Shown: positions 55,190 to 64,000 of the stretch, one piece after another | How the letters are laid out: every line of letters starts with the position of its first letter | Numbering within the stretch: the stretch's first letter is position 1 | Assembly: GCA_965262305.1 (NCBI GenBank) | Contig: CBDHEY010000002.1 | Coordinates: 1,860,001-1,924,000, forward strand | DNA length: 64,000 bases | Direction of reading: 5' to 3' | Origin: CBDHEY01 sp965262305 | Lineage (GTDB): Bacteria; Pseudomonadota; Gammaproteobacteria; Pseudomonadales; Cellvibrionaceae | Program-made: the position numbers and the translations under genes | The notes under the pieces: model-generated | Databases searched by the model: none | The model's input: the letters and a program-made list of their open reading frames with translations, nothing else | What the model was told of the DNA's origin: nothing

Positions 55190-55982
55190 CTAAATTTCCG
55201 GCATTTTTTTTAGCGTTTTGTTTATCTACGAGGAAATTAAATAACGATTGATAGGCGCTTACACCGCGCCCTTCAGGATCAAAAATATGTGGCGGAACCC
55301 CGGCTTTGCTCGAGTCACGAAATCGAGTATCGATTGGAATCTTACCTGGCCAGACTTGATCTCCATAGTCATTACGTAAAGCTCTTAAGCTAGTAACAGA
55401 TGCTTGAGTCCTTCTATCATACATAGTCGGAACAATGGTAAATTGAATACTTCTCTGCATTGATTTCTTAAGCATAGCTAAAGTATTTAACATGCGCTCT
55501 AAGCCTTTAATCGCCAAAAATTCAGTCTGTGTAGGTATGACTAAACGTTCACATGAAGCTAAAGCATTTACCATTAAAACACCAAGCAATGGCGGACAAT
55601 CAATAAAGATTCGATCATATTCATATTCCAAGTATTTAAATACTGTTCCAAGGACTAAACCCATGCCGTCTCCAATACCCTGGCGCTCTAGAGTCGCTAA
55701 TGCAGTGATGGCTGGAATAAGATCAATTCCTTCATAATCCGTATGGTGAATAGTTCGTGTAATTTTAGCAAAATCGAGATTCTTTCGGTCTTGAAATAGA
55801 CTAAAACTGCTGTATTCGAGCTCCTCAAGGGATAAACGAAAATAAGATGTGAGAGAACCATGCGGATCTAGATCCACTAGCAATACTCTTTGATTCTTAT
55901 CTGCAGCAATTCCCGCCAGTGCGATACTCGTCGTTGTTTTTCCAACTCCGCCCTTTTGGTTTGCCACTGCCCAAATGTGCAA
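55179..55982 (-). CDS. parC: ParA-like ATPase ParC, chemotaxis positioning
   Basis: The 267-residue protein has the deviant Walker A NQKGGVGKTTTSIALA and the Walker A' region DLDPHGSLT of the ParA/MinD group, plus the DCPPLLGVLMVNAL segment. It lies between motD and parP, as in Vibrio and Pseudomonas, where it sets the polar placement and inheritance of chemotaxis clusters. It is not a plasmid partition gene in this context. Confidence 0.92.
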   Translation of the reverse strand: MHIWAVANQKGGVGKTTTSIALAGIAADKNQRVLLVDLDPHGSLTSYFRLSLEELEYSSFSLFQDRKNLDFAKITRTIHHTDYEGIDLIPAITALATLERQGIGDGMGLVLGTVFKYLEYEYDRIFIDCPPLLGVLMVNALASCERLVIPTQTEFLAIKGLERMLNTLAMLKKSMQRSIQFTIVPTMYDRRTQASVTSLRALRNDYGDQVWPGKIPIDTRFRDSSKAGVPPHIFDPEGRGVSAYQSLFNFLVDKQNAKKNAGNLDEI

Positions 55983-56190
55983 AATAATTACCTTTTACTA
56001 TTTTTCCGGCTTAGGATATCAGCGGTAAATTACTGCCGCACTCCGAACCAAAATAAGCCGATCTTCTGCTATAAAACGATTTTCATCTATTAATAATAGT
56101 ATTTTTTAAGGCAGCAAGGACCGTACCCACTATGACATTTAGACGCAAAAATCACTGGATCTTCAGCTGTCGACGCTTGTTTGATAACGG

Positions 56191-57147
56191 CTATGGCTCG
56201 GGATCAATAGGAGAGTTATTTCTGGGTAGCTGGGGATCACTTGAAAATAATAAACCACCGCTTTTTAACTTGACGGGTTGGATCTTACCAGAATAGGAAT
56301 CATCTCCCTCACTAACTCTAGTTTCTGCAGTTTCAGTTCGCTGTACAAAATCATCCTGTATGACATTTTCGTCAGGTGTCGCAGTTTGCGAAGTTTCATT
56401 TGGGTAATTGGTTAAATCAATATTATTGATACTTTCCGATGGAAGCTTAACGGCTTCTTTAGCAACTTTAAGCACGACCCTTCTGTTTTTCTCTCGGCCT
56501 TCGGCGCTGCCATTATCCGCGATAGGATGGAACTCTCCGTGTCCTACCGCAGACATCCGTTCGGGAGAAACACCTTGATAAGCCAATAACGACACTATCG
56601 CAACAGATCTTGCTGCAGACAATTCCCAATTATTATTAAACCGTTGGTTTTTTATTGGGATCGTATCTGTATGTCCTTCAACAGCTATTGCATTGGAATG
56701 TGGTGCGAGAATTTCCGCTACTTCCGCAAAGATAGATTTAGCTTGTTCACTCGGCTGTGCTTTACCAGAGGGAAAGAGAATATTTGCATTAAGTGCTATT
56801 TCTATCCATTGTTCATTTCCCGACAATGACACATCACCGCTATCGATCATACCGCTCAAAGATTTAAGAATTTCTTCTTGAACGACATCTAACTCTGCTA
56901 GATTTTCTTCAGAACGCTGAGATTGATTTGACGTGCCTTCGCTTAATAATTCTTTTGTATTCGTATTTATGTTTTCTGGAAAGACCTTTTCGAGCGTATC
57001 AGCAAGAATTTTATATTTGCTTTCGTTAACCTGCGAGATGGAATACATTACAACAAAGAATGCAAATAATAGAGTAATAAAATCAGCATAGGATACTAAC
57101 CAACGTTCGTGGTTTATTTTTGTCTCAATAGTTTGTCGGCGTATCAT
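56191..57147 (-). CDS. motD: Flagellar stator protein MotD (MotB family)
   Basis: The 318-residue protein has one N-terminal membrane helix starting with the plug-like WLVSYADFITLLFAFFVVMY (with the stator Asp) and a C-terminal OmpA-like peptidoglycan-binding domain (VEGHTDTIPI, NWELSAARSVAIV, ADNGSAEGREKNRRV). A Pro/Ser/Thr-rich tail follows. It pairs with motC 11 bp upstream to form a stator that anchors to the wall and drives the motor with ions. Confidence 0.94.
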   Translation of the reverse strand: MIRRQTIETKINHERWLVSYADFITLLFAFFVVMYSISQVNESKYKILADTLEKVFPENINTNTKELLSEGTSNQSQRSEENLAELDVVQEEILKSLSGMIDSGDVSLSGNEQWIEIALNANILFPSGKAQPSEQAKSIFAEVAEILAPHSNAIAVEGHTDTIPIKNQRFNNNWELSAARSVAIVSLLAYQGVSPERMSAVGHGEFHPIADNGSAEGREKNRRVVLKVAKEAVKLPSESINNIDLTNYPNETSQTATPDENVIQDDFVQRTETAETRVSEGDDSYSGKIQPVKLKSGGLLFSSDPQLPRNNSPIDPEP

Positions 57148-57158
57148 CGTGTTTGCAC

Positions 57159-57899
57159 CTAGTGAAGATAACCACTAAGCTTCATTTTTATTGAATGTGG
57201 ATTTTCGCCATCGGCAATAGCAATTATTCCCTCAATCATTAACTCTCTAAATTGAGACTGTTCTTTTATACAAGCTTTTAACTTATTCGCCACCGGCAGC
57301 AATAGCAAATTTGCTAACGCAACACCATATATTGTTGCCACAAATGCTATAGCGATACCAGGACCTAATTCAGAAGGATCTTCTAAATGTTGCATGACAT
57401 GAATCAGCCCCATAACGGCCCCGATTATTCCAATTGTTGGTGAGTAACCTCCCATGGATTCATAAAATTGTGCCGCTTCGTGATCTCTTTGTTCCGCCAC
57501 AACTAAGTCTGTTTCCAAAACATGACGAATTACCTCTGGTTCGCTGCCATCTACAAGAAGTTGCAAACCTTTCCGCGAAAAACCATCTCGCTCTGTGTTC
57601 GATAGATTCTCAAGACCCAAAAGCCCTTCTTTTCTAGCGGTTTTAGCCCAAGCAACAACTTTATCTATGCCTCTTTGAAATTTAGGGTTAGGCGGATGTA
57701 AAATCCATTTGCCAATCGATAGAGCACGTTTGATCCCAGACATAGGGGTTTGCAGTATGGCCGCACCAATGGTACCACCAATAACAATGATCGCCGCTGG
57801 ACCATTTAGTAATGATGTCCAACTACCACCTTCGAGAAAATTTCCACCTAATAAAGCAGAAAAACCTACAATTACGCCAACTAAAGTAAGAAGATCCAT
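57159..57899 (-). CDS. motC: Flagellar stator protein MotC (MotA family)
   Basis: From the ATG at 57899 the protein has 246 residues and four membrane segments, with the MotA pattern GVIVGFSALLGGNFLEGG, YSPTIGIIGAVMGLIHVM and the loop with FYESMGGYSP. AAAGGAGG about 8 bases before this ATG decides it over the longer frame, which would overlap cheB. MotC/MotD are the second stator pair of Pseudomonas-type bacteria. Confidence 0.94.
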   Translation of the reverse strand: MDLLTLVGVIVGFSALLGGNFLEGGSWTSLLNGPAAIIVIGGTIGAAILQTPMSGIKRALSIGKWILHPPNPKFQRGIDKVVAWAKTARKEGLLGLENLSNTERDGFSRKGLQLLVDGSEPEVIRHVLETDLVVAEQRDHEAAQFYESMGGYSPTIGIIGAVMGLIHVMQHLEDPSELGPGIAIAFVATIYGVALANLLLLPVANKLKACIKEQSQFRELMIEGIIAIADGENPHSIKMKLSGYLH

Positions 57900-57912
57900 A
57901 CGCGATCCTCCT

Positions 57913-59061
57913 TTAAATCTCAGCAATGAGTTGTTTGGCAAATTCATTTAACGGTAAAACACAATCCGATAAATTTGCCCGAGCAACCGCAGCTGGCATA
58001 CCATACACTACGCTCGATTGTTCATCTTGACTCCAAAGACTTGAACCTTTTTCCTTGAGTATTCTCGCGCCTTCGCACCCATCAGAACCCATTCCTGTTA
58101 AGACAACTGCAAGTACAGAATTGTTATAGGCATTGGCGACGGAAGCAAAAGTAATATCAACACAAGGACGATAGTTAACACGATTATCACCTTCGATAAT
58201 TTTCAATGAATGGCCGCTCTTGTCGACAATCATTTGCTTTCCACCAGGTGCAACAAATACTCTACCTCTTTCTATACGATCACCTGATTCCGCTTCTTTA
58301 ACCGTTAGGTTTGCACTTCGATTCAAGCGTTCAGCAAAGGCTTTCGTAAAATTTTCAGGCATATGTTGAATAATAATAATCGGAACAGGGAAATTAGTAG
58401 GCAATGCGCAAACAATGTTTGATAGTGCTACAGGACCTCCTGTGGATGCACCAATTGCAAGTATTTTAACTTTTCCTTTTATACTTTCCGCTTTTCGAAA
58501 ATGAGTTCTCGATGGTTCGCTAGGCCGAGAGACGTCTGATAAAGGTCTTCTCTCTTTTATTTTCGACTCTTTGTTAAGTTTTGAACGCGGAATAGAACTA
58601 AAATTTTGTTTATCCGAAACCGATGTATCTAGAGACGGCTCAGGATCATTTGCAGACTTACTTTTTGTTTTGGCAAACGTGATTAGTTTGTCATGAAGCT
58701 TTCGTTTAAATTCGGCTGAATCATTAGATACCTCCGCAAAATTTTTATTCATAAAATCCACTGCACCCGCAGCGAGTGCATCAAGTGTTATCTTTGCTCC
58801 TTCATATGTCATCGAGGAAAACATAACTATAGGAGTGGGATTTTCGTTCATAATCGTTTTCACGGCTGAAACGCCATCAAGCATAGGCATTTCATAATCC
58901 ATAGATATAATGTCAGGTTTTAGTTTTGCCGCCATATCTATGGCCTCTCGACCATTTGAAGCAATGCCAATCACATCAAGTTGAGAACTTTCGTTAATCA
59001 TCTCTTTCAATCGAGTCTGAAAGAAATTTGAATCATCAACTATGAGAACTTTGTAGACCAC
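57913..59061 (-). CDS. cheB: Chemotaxis methylesterase CheB
   Basis: The 382-residue protein has a receiver domain (phosphoacceptor Asp55 in IISMDYEMPMLDG), a long linker (about 135-190) and the methylesterase domain with the Ser in GASTGGPVAL, His in IIQHMPENF and Asp in GMGSDGCEGA. It removes methyl groups from chemoreceptors. The start is GTG with GGAGGGG upstream. Confidence 0.95.
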   Translation of the reverse strand: MVYKVLIVDDSNFFQTRLKEMINESSQLDVIGIASNGREAIDMAAKLKPDIISMDYEMPMLDGVSAVKTIMNENPTPIVMFSSMTYEGAKITLDALAAGAVDFMNKNFAEVSNDSAEFKRKLHDKLITFAKTKSKSANDPEPSLDTSVSDKQNFSSIPRSKLNKESKIKERRPLSDVSRPSEPSRTHFRKAESIKGKVKILAIGASTGGPVALSNIVCALPTNFPVPIIIIQHMPENFTKAFAERLNRSANLTVKEAESGDRIERGRVFVAPGGKQMIVDKSGHSLKIIEGDNRVNYRPCVDITFASVANAYNNSVLAVVLTGMGSDGCEGARILKEKGSSLWSQDEQSSVVYGMPAAVARANLSDCVLPLNEFAKQLIAEI

Positions 59062-59119
59062 AGCCCCTCCAGGCCATTAAATCCTCTTGCTTAAATAGAT
59101 GTTACTTAACAAGATAAAC

Positions 59120-61417
59120 TTATACGTATTGTTTTAACATACTTGGTACATCTAGTATCAATGCAATGGTACCGTCACCCGTAATTGTAGCGCCTGCCAT
59201 TCCTGGCGTACCCTGAAGCATTTTTCCCAAGGGTTTAATTACGACTTCTTCCTGACCAATTAACTGATCAACCACAAACCCTACCCTTTGCGTACCAACT
59301 GAGACAATTACAACATGTCCTTCTTGTGTTGCACCTGATTCTCTATCGATAAACACAGGCTGTGAACCTACCACAAGCCATTGCTTTAAGAAAAATAGTG
59401 GTATTGCCTTGTCTCTTATTGTTATACATTCTTGGCCATCAACAATATTGGTCTTTGCCAGATCCATATGAAATATTTCATTGACGCTTGCCAAAGGCAG
59501 AGCAAAAGTTTGTTCACCAAGTAGTATCATGAGGGTGGGCATAATGGCTAAGGTCAAGGGAACCTTAATAACAATCTGAGTACCAGCACCCACTTTAGAA
59601 TCAATCTCAATAGTACCATTGAGCTGCGTGATTTTCGTTTTAACCACGTCCATCCCAACACCGCGTCCTGACACATCCGAAATCTCGGTCTTAGTAGAAA
59701 ACCCTGGAGCGAAAATCAGATTAAAAGCTTCAACATCAGTGAGGCGTTGTGCTGCATCTGAATCCAAAACACCTTTTTCAATTGCTTTTGCTCGCAGCAT
59801 ATCAGGGTTCATTCCACCACCATCGTCTGCAATGGATAATAAAATATGATCACCCTCTTGCTCAGCAGCAAGAACAATTGTTCCTGTTTTCGGTTTACCT
59901 TTCTCTTCACGAACTTCCGGAAGTTCAATACCATGATCTACCGAATTTCTCACCAAGTGAACGAGCGGATCAGCTAAGGCCTCAACTAGGTTTTTATCAA
60001 GATCCGTTTCTTCACCTTGCAACTCTAAATTAATATCTTTTTTCAAGTTTCTCGCTAAGTCTCTCACTACGCGAGGGAATCGACCAAAAACCTTTTTGAT
60101 TGGCTGCATTCGCGTCTTCATCACTGCAGTTTGTAAATCTCCAGTAACTACATCGAGATTAGCCACGGCTTTTTGCATGGGTTCATCGGATGATTCAAGC
60201 CCTAAACGAACGAGTCGATTTCTTACTAATACCAACTCACCAACCATATTCATAATGTCATCGAGACGCTGGGTATCAACACGAACCGTCGTTTCACCCG
60301 ATGCTGGCTGAGGTGCTGCGGGGCCTTTTCCTTGCGCTGCAGGAGGATTCGCAGCCGGTTTAGCATCACGAACTTTTGGCGCAGTAGGTTTATCTTTGCT
60401 TTTCGCTGCCGCTGGTTCTTTTTCTTTTATTTCTGATGATTGGGCTTTTTCAGCGGGTTCTGATGATTTTGACTCTTCCGGTTGACCACCTGCAGCAGGT
60501 CCATTTCCTTTACCATGTAATTGATCGAGAAGATTTTCAAATTCGTCATCTGTGATCAGATCTGAACCACCTACCGCCGTTTTATCTGGTTGCTTAGGTG
60601 CAGGTGCTGGAGAACCTTTTTCTCCAGCGGGACCCTTGCCTGTTCCATGTAGCTGATCTAAAAGGTTTTCAAATTCATCTTCTGAAATTTCATTACTATC
60701 TGAAGAATCGGCTACTTTGGCTGAGGATTTTTCTGCTTCCTTGTCAGACGCAGGAGCTTGATCACTTTGTTCAGCGGATGGCCCTTTACCTGAACCATGT
60801 AATTCATCTAAAAGGCTTTCAAATTCTGCATCAGTGATTTCATCAGATACTGCCGCCACTTCATTAGTCGCGGTCGACTCTTTTTTAGTCGGTTCGTCAA
60901 TGGCATCTAATAATCCTTCAAATTCATCATCGGTAATATCAATTCCTTGATCCGCTGTTTGATTTGATGACGACGATTCAGCGGCTTCTGGAACAGGTTC
61001 AGCCTTGTTATCGCTAACTACATCGTCTTCACCTGAAACAAGCCTTTCTAAAGCAGCGATCAATTCTGGATCAGCCGGAATGGGTTCTTCACGATTAGAA
61101 ATTTGCGCGAATTGTTCATTTACGGTGTCTAACGCACGTAACACAACATCCATTAATTCAGATGTGACCGATCTCTGTCCATTGCGAAGAATATCAAAAA
61201 GATTTTCTGTAACATGACAACAATCGACCATTGCATTGAGTTGCAGAAAACCTGCACCACCTTTTACGGTATGGAAGCCTCTAAAGATGGCGTTAAGCAA
61301 ATCTTTATCATCAGGGCGATTTTCTAATTCAACTAATTGTTCTGACAGGAGTTCTAATATTTCTCCTGCTTCAACCAAAAAGTCCTGAAGAATCTCTTCG
61401 TCTTCTCCAAATGCCAT
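59120..61417 (-). CDS. cheA: Chemotaxis histidine kinase CheA with repeated linker
   Basis: The 765-residue protein has the P1 domain (His49 in GFHTVKGGAGFL), a long acidic/Pro-rich linker (about 135-375), the P3 dimerisation part (QRLDDIMNMVGELVLVRNRL), the P4 ATPase (VHLVRNSVDHGIE, DDGGGM, GFSTK) and the P5 CheW-like domain. The linker contains four copies of the motif (I)(S/T)xxEFExLLDxLHG-like segments at about 161, 194, 244 and 288, three followed by GxGxGPA/S. No clear P2 domain is seen. The repeats may bind ParP, CheY or other array proteins (inference). Confidence 0.95.
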   Translation of the reverse strand: MAFGEDEEILQDFLVEAGEILELLSEQLVELENRPDDKDLLNAIFRGFHTVKGGAGFLQLNAMVDCCHVTENLFDILRNGQRSVTSELMDVVLRALDTVNEQFAQISNREEPIPADPELIAALERLVSGEDDVVSDNKAEPVPEAAESSSSNQTADQGIDITDDEFEGLLDAIDEPTKKESTATNEVAAVSDEITDAEFESLLDELHGSGKGPSAEQSDQAPASDKEAEKSSAKVADSSDSNEISEDEFENLLDQLHGTGKGPAGEKGSPAPAPKQPDKTAVGGSDLITDDEFENLLDQLHGKGNGPAAGGQPEESKSSEPAEKAQSSEIKEKEPAAAKSKDKPTAPKVRDAKPAANPPAAQGKGPAAPQPASGETTVRVDTQRLDDIMNMVGELVLVRNRLVRLGLESSDEPMQKAVANLDVVTGDLQTAVMKTRMQPIKKVFGRFPRVVRDLARNLKKDINLELQGEETDLDKNLVEALADPLVHLVRNSVDHGIELPEVREEKGKPKTGTIVLAAEQEGDHILLSIADDGGGMNPDMLRAKAIEKGVLDSDAAQRLTDVEAFNLIFAPGFSTKTEISDVSGRGVGMDVVKTKITQLNGTIEIDSKVGAGTQIVIKVPLTLAIMPTLMILLGEQTFALPLASVNEIFHMDLAKTNIVDGQECITIRDKAIPLFFLKQWLVVGSQPVFIDRESGATQEGHVVIVSVGTQRVGFVVDQLIGQEEVVIKPLGKMLQGTPGMAGATITGDGTIALILDVPSMLKQYV

Positions 61418-61427
61418 CTACTGTCTC

Positions 61428-62213
61428 CTAAAACCCTAAACTTGATAGCAAATCATCTACGTCATCTTGTCCCGACACTACATCATCCCGTTTATCTGCA
61501 TGAATTTGGGGCCCTTCTCCCTCGCTAGTTTTTATAGTCTCTTTGACTTCTTTTGTGGATGCTAAGCCCGCAACCTCTTCCACCTGACCAGCGATTCGCA
61601 TTAAATTAACGAGTTCATTTTCGACATCAGTTATCAACATGATTACCTTCTTTAGCACTTGACCTGTTAAGTCTTGGTAACCTTGTTCTAGAATTATATC
61701 TTGAAGGCTCTGATTCAATTGATCTGTGCCTTCTCCCATCTGATTTAGGAATTCGCCAACTCGATTGTAAAGCGATTTGAATTCTTCTTTATCAATTTCA
61801 CGACGTTTTAGTTTTTGCCACTCATCTTTAATCTTATGTGCTTCCTGACCAAGATTCATAGCGATGGGTGCGACAGCTTCTACACGATCCATCGTTTTGT
61901 CCGCTGCGGATTGTGTCATGGTGATGACATACTGCAATCGATCTGAAGCATCACGTATTTCTGAATTATTTGATTCTTCTTCGGGTTCTGCATCAGCGTC
62001 GACATTAAAATTAACTATCGCGCTGTGAAGGCCTCTTGTAAGTTGGCCAACAGCGTTAAAAATATGGTTATTGCGCGCTTCGACAAGTTCATTAATTAGT
62101 AATGAAGCTTCATCCAAGTTTTCACTCTGAAGTTTTTCTACAAGCAGTTTAGAACTCTCCTGTAACTTCGACATGAATTCTTTATCGTTATTTAGCGGTT
62201 GTATATTTTCCAT
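61428..62213 (-). CDS. cheZ: CheY phosphatase CheZ
   Basis: The 261-residue protein is helical with the CheZ core: RDASDRLQYVITMTQSAADK, the catalytic-region segment ILEQGYQDLTGQVLKKVI with the Gln/Asp pair, and the C-terminal CheY-binding tail DDVDDLLSSLGF. It removes the phosphate of CheY. It lies 14 bp after cheY and 11 bp before cheA. Confidence 0.95.
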   Translation of the reverse strand: MENIQPLNNDKEFMSKLQESSKLLVEKLQSENLDEASLLINELVEARNNHIFNAVGQLTRGLHSAIVNFNVDADAEPEEESNNSEIRDASDRLQYVITMTQSAADKTMDRVEAVAPIAMNLGQEAHKIKDEWQKLKRREIDKEEFKSLYNRVGEFLNQMGEGTDQLNQSLQDIILEQGYQDLTGQVLKKVIMLITDVENELVNLMRIAGQVEEVAGLASTKEVKETIKTSEGEGPQIHADKRDDVVSGQDDVDDLLSSLGF

Positions 62214-62226
62214 TTGACGGCCTTAT

Positions 62227-62613
62227 TTACCCATCTACACGCTCAAAAATTTTATCGATTTTTTCTTTAAGCACTTGCGCTGTAAATGGCTTGACGACAT
62301 AACCGTTAACACCAGCTTGCGCTGCTTCGATGATTTGATCTCGTTTAGCCTCTGCAGTAACCATCAATACAGGCATACTTGCTAGCTTTCCATCTGCTCG
62401 AACTTCTTTAAGTAAATCTATACCTGTCATACCAGGCATGTTCCAATCGGTGACCAAAAAATCGAAATCGCCCGCCTTGAGCATCGGCAAGGCAGTATTG
62501 CCATCATCCGCTTCTTGAGTATTGGTAAAACCCAAGTCCCTTAATAGATTCTTAATGATCCTCCTCATGGTAGAGAAATCATCAACAATCAAAATTTTCA
62601 TATTTTTGTCCAA
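62227..62613 (-). CDS. cheY: Chemotaxis response regulator CheY
   Basis: The 128-residue receiver domain has the acidic pair in ILIVDDFSTMRRII, phosphoacceptor Asp56 in LVTDWNMPGM, the Thr/Ala switch VTAEAK and Lys in YVVKPF. The start is TTG at 62613, with GGAGG 5 bases before it. It binds the flagellar switch when phosphorylated. It begins the che part after a 183-bp gap from fliA. Confidence 0.96.
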   Translation of the reverse strand: MDKNMKILIVDDFSTMRRIIKNLLRDLGFTNTQEADDGNTALPMLKAGDFDFLVTDWNMPGMTGIDLLKEVRADGKLASMPVLMVTAEAKRDQIIEAAQAGVNGYVVKPFTAQVLKEKIDKIFERVDG

Positions 62614-62796
62614 AGGAACCTCCGAATATTCAACTCAATAGTCCAATCAACTGTATTTCTAATTAGGAAATAACTCCTATTTCTAACAAGTCTAGTCGTT
62701 AGTACGCAGTCATCCAGTAAATTGGTGGTAAGATTGTAGATTTATTGAAAAAATGGTCGCTAAGAGATTGATATTTAAACTGAAACGTTTGAAGTT

Positions 62797-63543
62797 TCAC
62801 ATCTCACTCCAGTCTGCCATTTTCGCCCTAAGTCGAGCAGCGGCTTGTGAATGTATTTGGCTAACACGTGATTCTGATACCCCAAGAACCAAACCAATTT
62901 CTTTTAAATTTAATTCTTCATCATAATAAAGCGATAATACGAGTCTCTCTCGCTCCGGGAGTTTGTCAATAGCCCTTGCTAAATGCTGCCGAACATTATC
63001 GGAATGGAGAGCGGCCGAAGGTTCTTCTCGTGTGCTTTCGAGGTTATCTTTAATGGAGAACTCATTCTCATCATGAGTTTCATCCAAACTAAATAACTTG
63101 GATGAAAGACCATCTCGCGCCATTTCATGATATTCATCGATACTGACTTCTAGTGCTTCTGCAATTTCATAGTCTCTCGCATCCCTTCCCAAACTTTTTT
63201 CCAATTGATTAATGGTGTCAGCTATTCTTCTTGTATTGCGGTGAACCGAACGAGGTACCCAATCACCGCGACGCATCTCATCGATAATCGCTCCTCTAAT
63301 TCGAATCCCCGCGTAAGTTTCAAAGCTAGCACCTTTATCACCATCAAATTTTTGCGCGGCTTCTAAGAGCCCAATCATTCCTGATTGAATTAAATCGTCT
63401 AGTTGAACTGATGATGGCATACGCGCCATCATATGGTGTGCAATCCTTTTAACCAAGAAAGCAAAGTCTTGAATATCAATAGACTGTTCAGTCACTTTTG
63501 TCTGTTTATAAACAGTCAAATTTTCCGTCATTGATTGCGTCAT
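62797..63543 (-). CDS. fliA: Flagellar sigma factor FliA (sigma-28)
   Basis: The 248-residue protein has sigma region 2 (DDLIQSGMIGLLEAAQKFD, SFETYAGIRIRGAIIDEMRR), region 3 and region 4 (LPERERLVLSLYYDEELNLK, VLGVSESRVSQIHSQA). It directs transcription of late flagellar and chemotaxis genes. It is 24 bp after flhG. An alternative ATG four codons later is possible. Confidence 0.95.
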   Translation of the reverse strand: MTQSMTENLTVYKQTKVTEQSIDIQDFAFLVKRIAHHMMARMPSSVQLDDLIQSGMIGLLEAAQKFDGDKGASFETYAGIRIRGAIIDEMRRGDWVPRSVHRNTRRIADTINQLEKSLGRDARDYEIAEALEVSIDEYHEMARDGLSSKLFSLDETHDENEFSIKDNLESTREEPSAALHSDNVRQHLARAIDKLPERERLVLSLYYDEELNLKEIGLVLGVSESRVSQIHSQAAARLRAKMADWSEM

Positions 63544-63567
63544 AAATACTATTCAACGGCTATACAA

Positions 63568-64000
63568 TCAAAAACCACTTGCGTTAGAAGTTTGTAACAG
63601 ACGCTCTATAAAAAACTCTAGATGCCCGCGTGGACTCGTTTGAATTGGCCATTCGTCAACTTTTTGGGCGATCACTCGTATTGCAGCAGCTGCTTTAGAG
63701 CGAGGAGAGAAGTCTATCAATGGGGTACGCTTTTGAACGGCACGCCGAACATTTTCGTCATAAGGTACATTACCGACGTATTGCAAGGAAACATCGAGAA
63801 ATTTTTCGCAAACAGTCCGAACTTTATTGAAAAGATTGATTCCTTCTTGCGTCGAGCGTGTCATATTCGCAACAATTCTAAATCGAAACATTCCATGTTC
63901 GACTGCTAGTAATTTTATCAAAGCATAAGCATCAGTAATTGAAGATGGCTCATCGCATACGACAACTAATACTTCTTGTGAGGCTTTTACAAAATTAACT
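63568..64000 (-). CDS. flhG: Flagellar number regulator FlhG/FleN, 3' part only
   Basis: The frame is open to the window end (144 residues seen), so only the C-terminal half of a MinD-like ATPase is present. Visible parts are VLVVVCDEPSSITDAYALIK, FRIVANMTRSTQEGINLFNKV, YVGNVPYDENVRRAVQ and a closing helix. Together with the order flhG-fliA-cheY this identifies FlhG/FleN, which limits flagellar number. The Walker A half lies outside. Confidence 0.9.
   Translation of the reverse strand, partial: VNFVKASQEVLVVVCDEPSSITDAYALIKLLAVEHGMFRFRIVANMTRSTQEGINLFNKVRTVCEKFLDVSLQYVGNVPYDENVRRAVQKRTPLIDFSPRSKAAAAIRVIAQKVDEWPIQTSPRGHLEFFIERLLQTSNASGF

Noticed and set aside
55179..55982. Plasmid partition ParA
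   Set aside because: It lies between motD and parP in a standard chemotaxis operon, with no ParB gene or partition-site repeats.

Overview
The window looks like chromosome from an AT-rich, flagellated, probably marine gammaproteobacterium. The main evidence is the right end, whose gene order (flhG-fliA-cheY-cheZ-cheA-cheB-motC-motD-parC-parP-cheW-DUF2802) is the polar-flagellum chemotaxis block of Pseudomonas- and Vibrio-type bacteria. Lipoproteins with gram-negative lipoboxes, DUF3179, DUF5666/DUF6502, DUF6482, DUF3429 and the MesX/MesD methionine synthase pair fit the same group. I cannot name a genus. No rRNA, tRNA, CRISPR array or insertion sequence was recognised.

Left region, 1-14.6 kb. 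A partial GAF-PAS sensor is followed by a minus-strand operon read from about 10.9 kb down to 1.1 kb: periplasmic adaptor, ABC ATPase, MacB/FtsX-like double permease, a 39-residue membrane microprotein, a lipoprotein hydrolase, a sigma-54-type response regulator, its histidine kinase and a DUF3179 protein. A good -24/-12 (sigma-54) promoter lies just upstream of the adaptor gene, so the regulator probably controls its own export operon. An Hpt-HD-GYP phosphodiesterase and a class-C beta-lactamase-fold lipoprotein follow.

Middle-left, 14.7-23.4 kb. Two DUF5666 lipoproteins flank a DUF6502 protein, then come a lone tyrosine recombinase and a minus-strand group of small genes (DUF6482, DUF3429, SOUL, and a DUF2237 gene broken by a TGA at a conserved Trp codon). 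A 57-residue rubredoxin gene is divergent from the next block.

Centre, 23.6-42.3 kb. An 18-gene, tightly packed plus-strand block is the most interesting part. It holds a lysine/ornithine N-hydroxylase, a methionyl-tRNA-synthetase-like protein, a stand-alone cupin and a DAO-type flavin oxidase. These are the parts of the known N-N bond forming hydrazine synthetase route (N-hydroxylysine plus an amino acid, as in the s56-p1 and triacsin pathways), but here the usually fused cupin and MetRS-like domains are separate genes. Around them are a fatty-acid-desaturase-like enzyme, GNAT, membrane methyltransferase, class III aminotransferase, 2OG-Fe(II) oxygenase, P450, a hydrolase with Cys in the nucleophile position, a solute-binding-fold protein without a signal peptide, an MMPL/RND exporter with LolA-like and beta-barrel partners, and an Ada-AlkA DNA repair fusion that could give self-protection. 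I infer a biosynthetic cluster for an unknown hydrazine-, azo-, azoxy- or diazo-type metabolite.

Right-centre, 42.3-49.4 kb. A flavin reductase gene broken by one extra G, a MetR-type LysR regulator, DUF1852 (MesX), the short methionine synthase MesD and a TauE/SafE permease form a methionine-synthesis group, followed by a lone gcvT. Two secreted trypsin-fold proteases (49.6-51.8 kb) and a gene-free stretch lead into the chemotaxis block, which runs on the minus strand to the window end.
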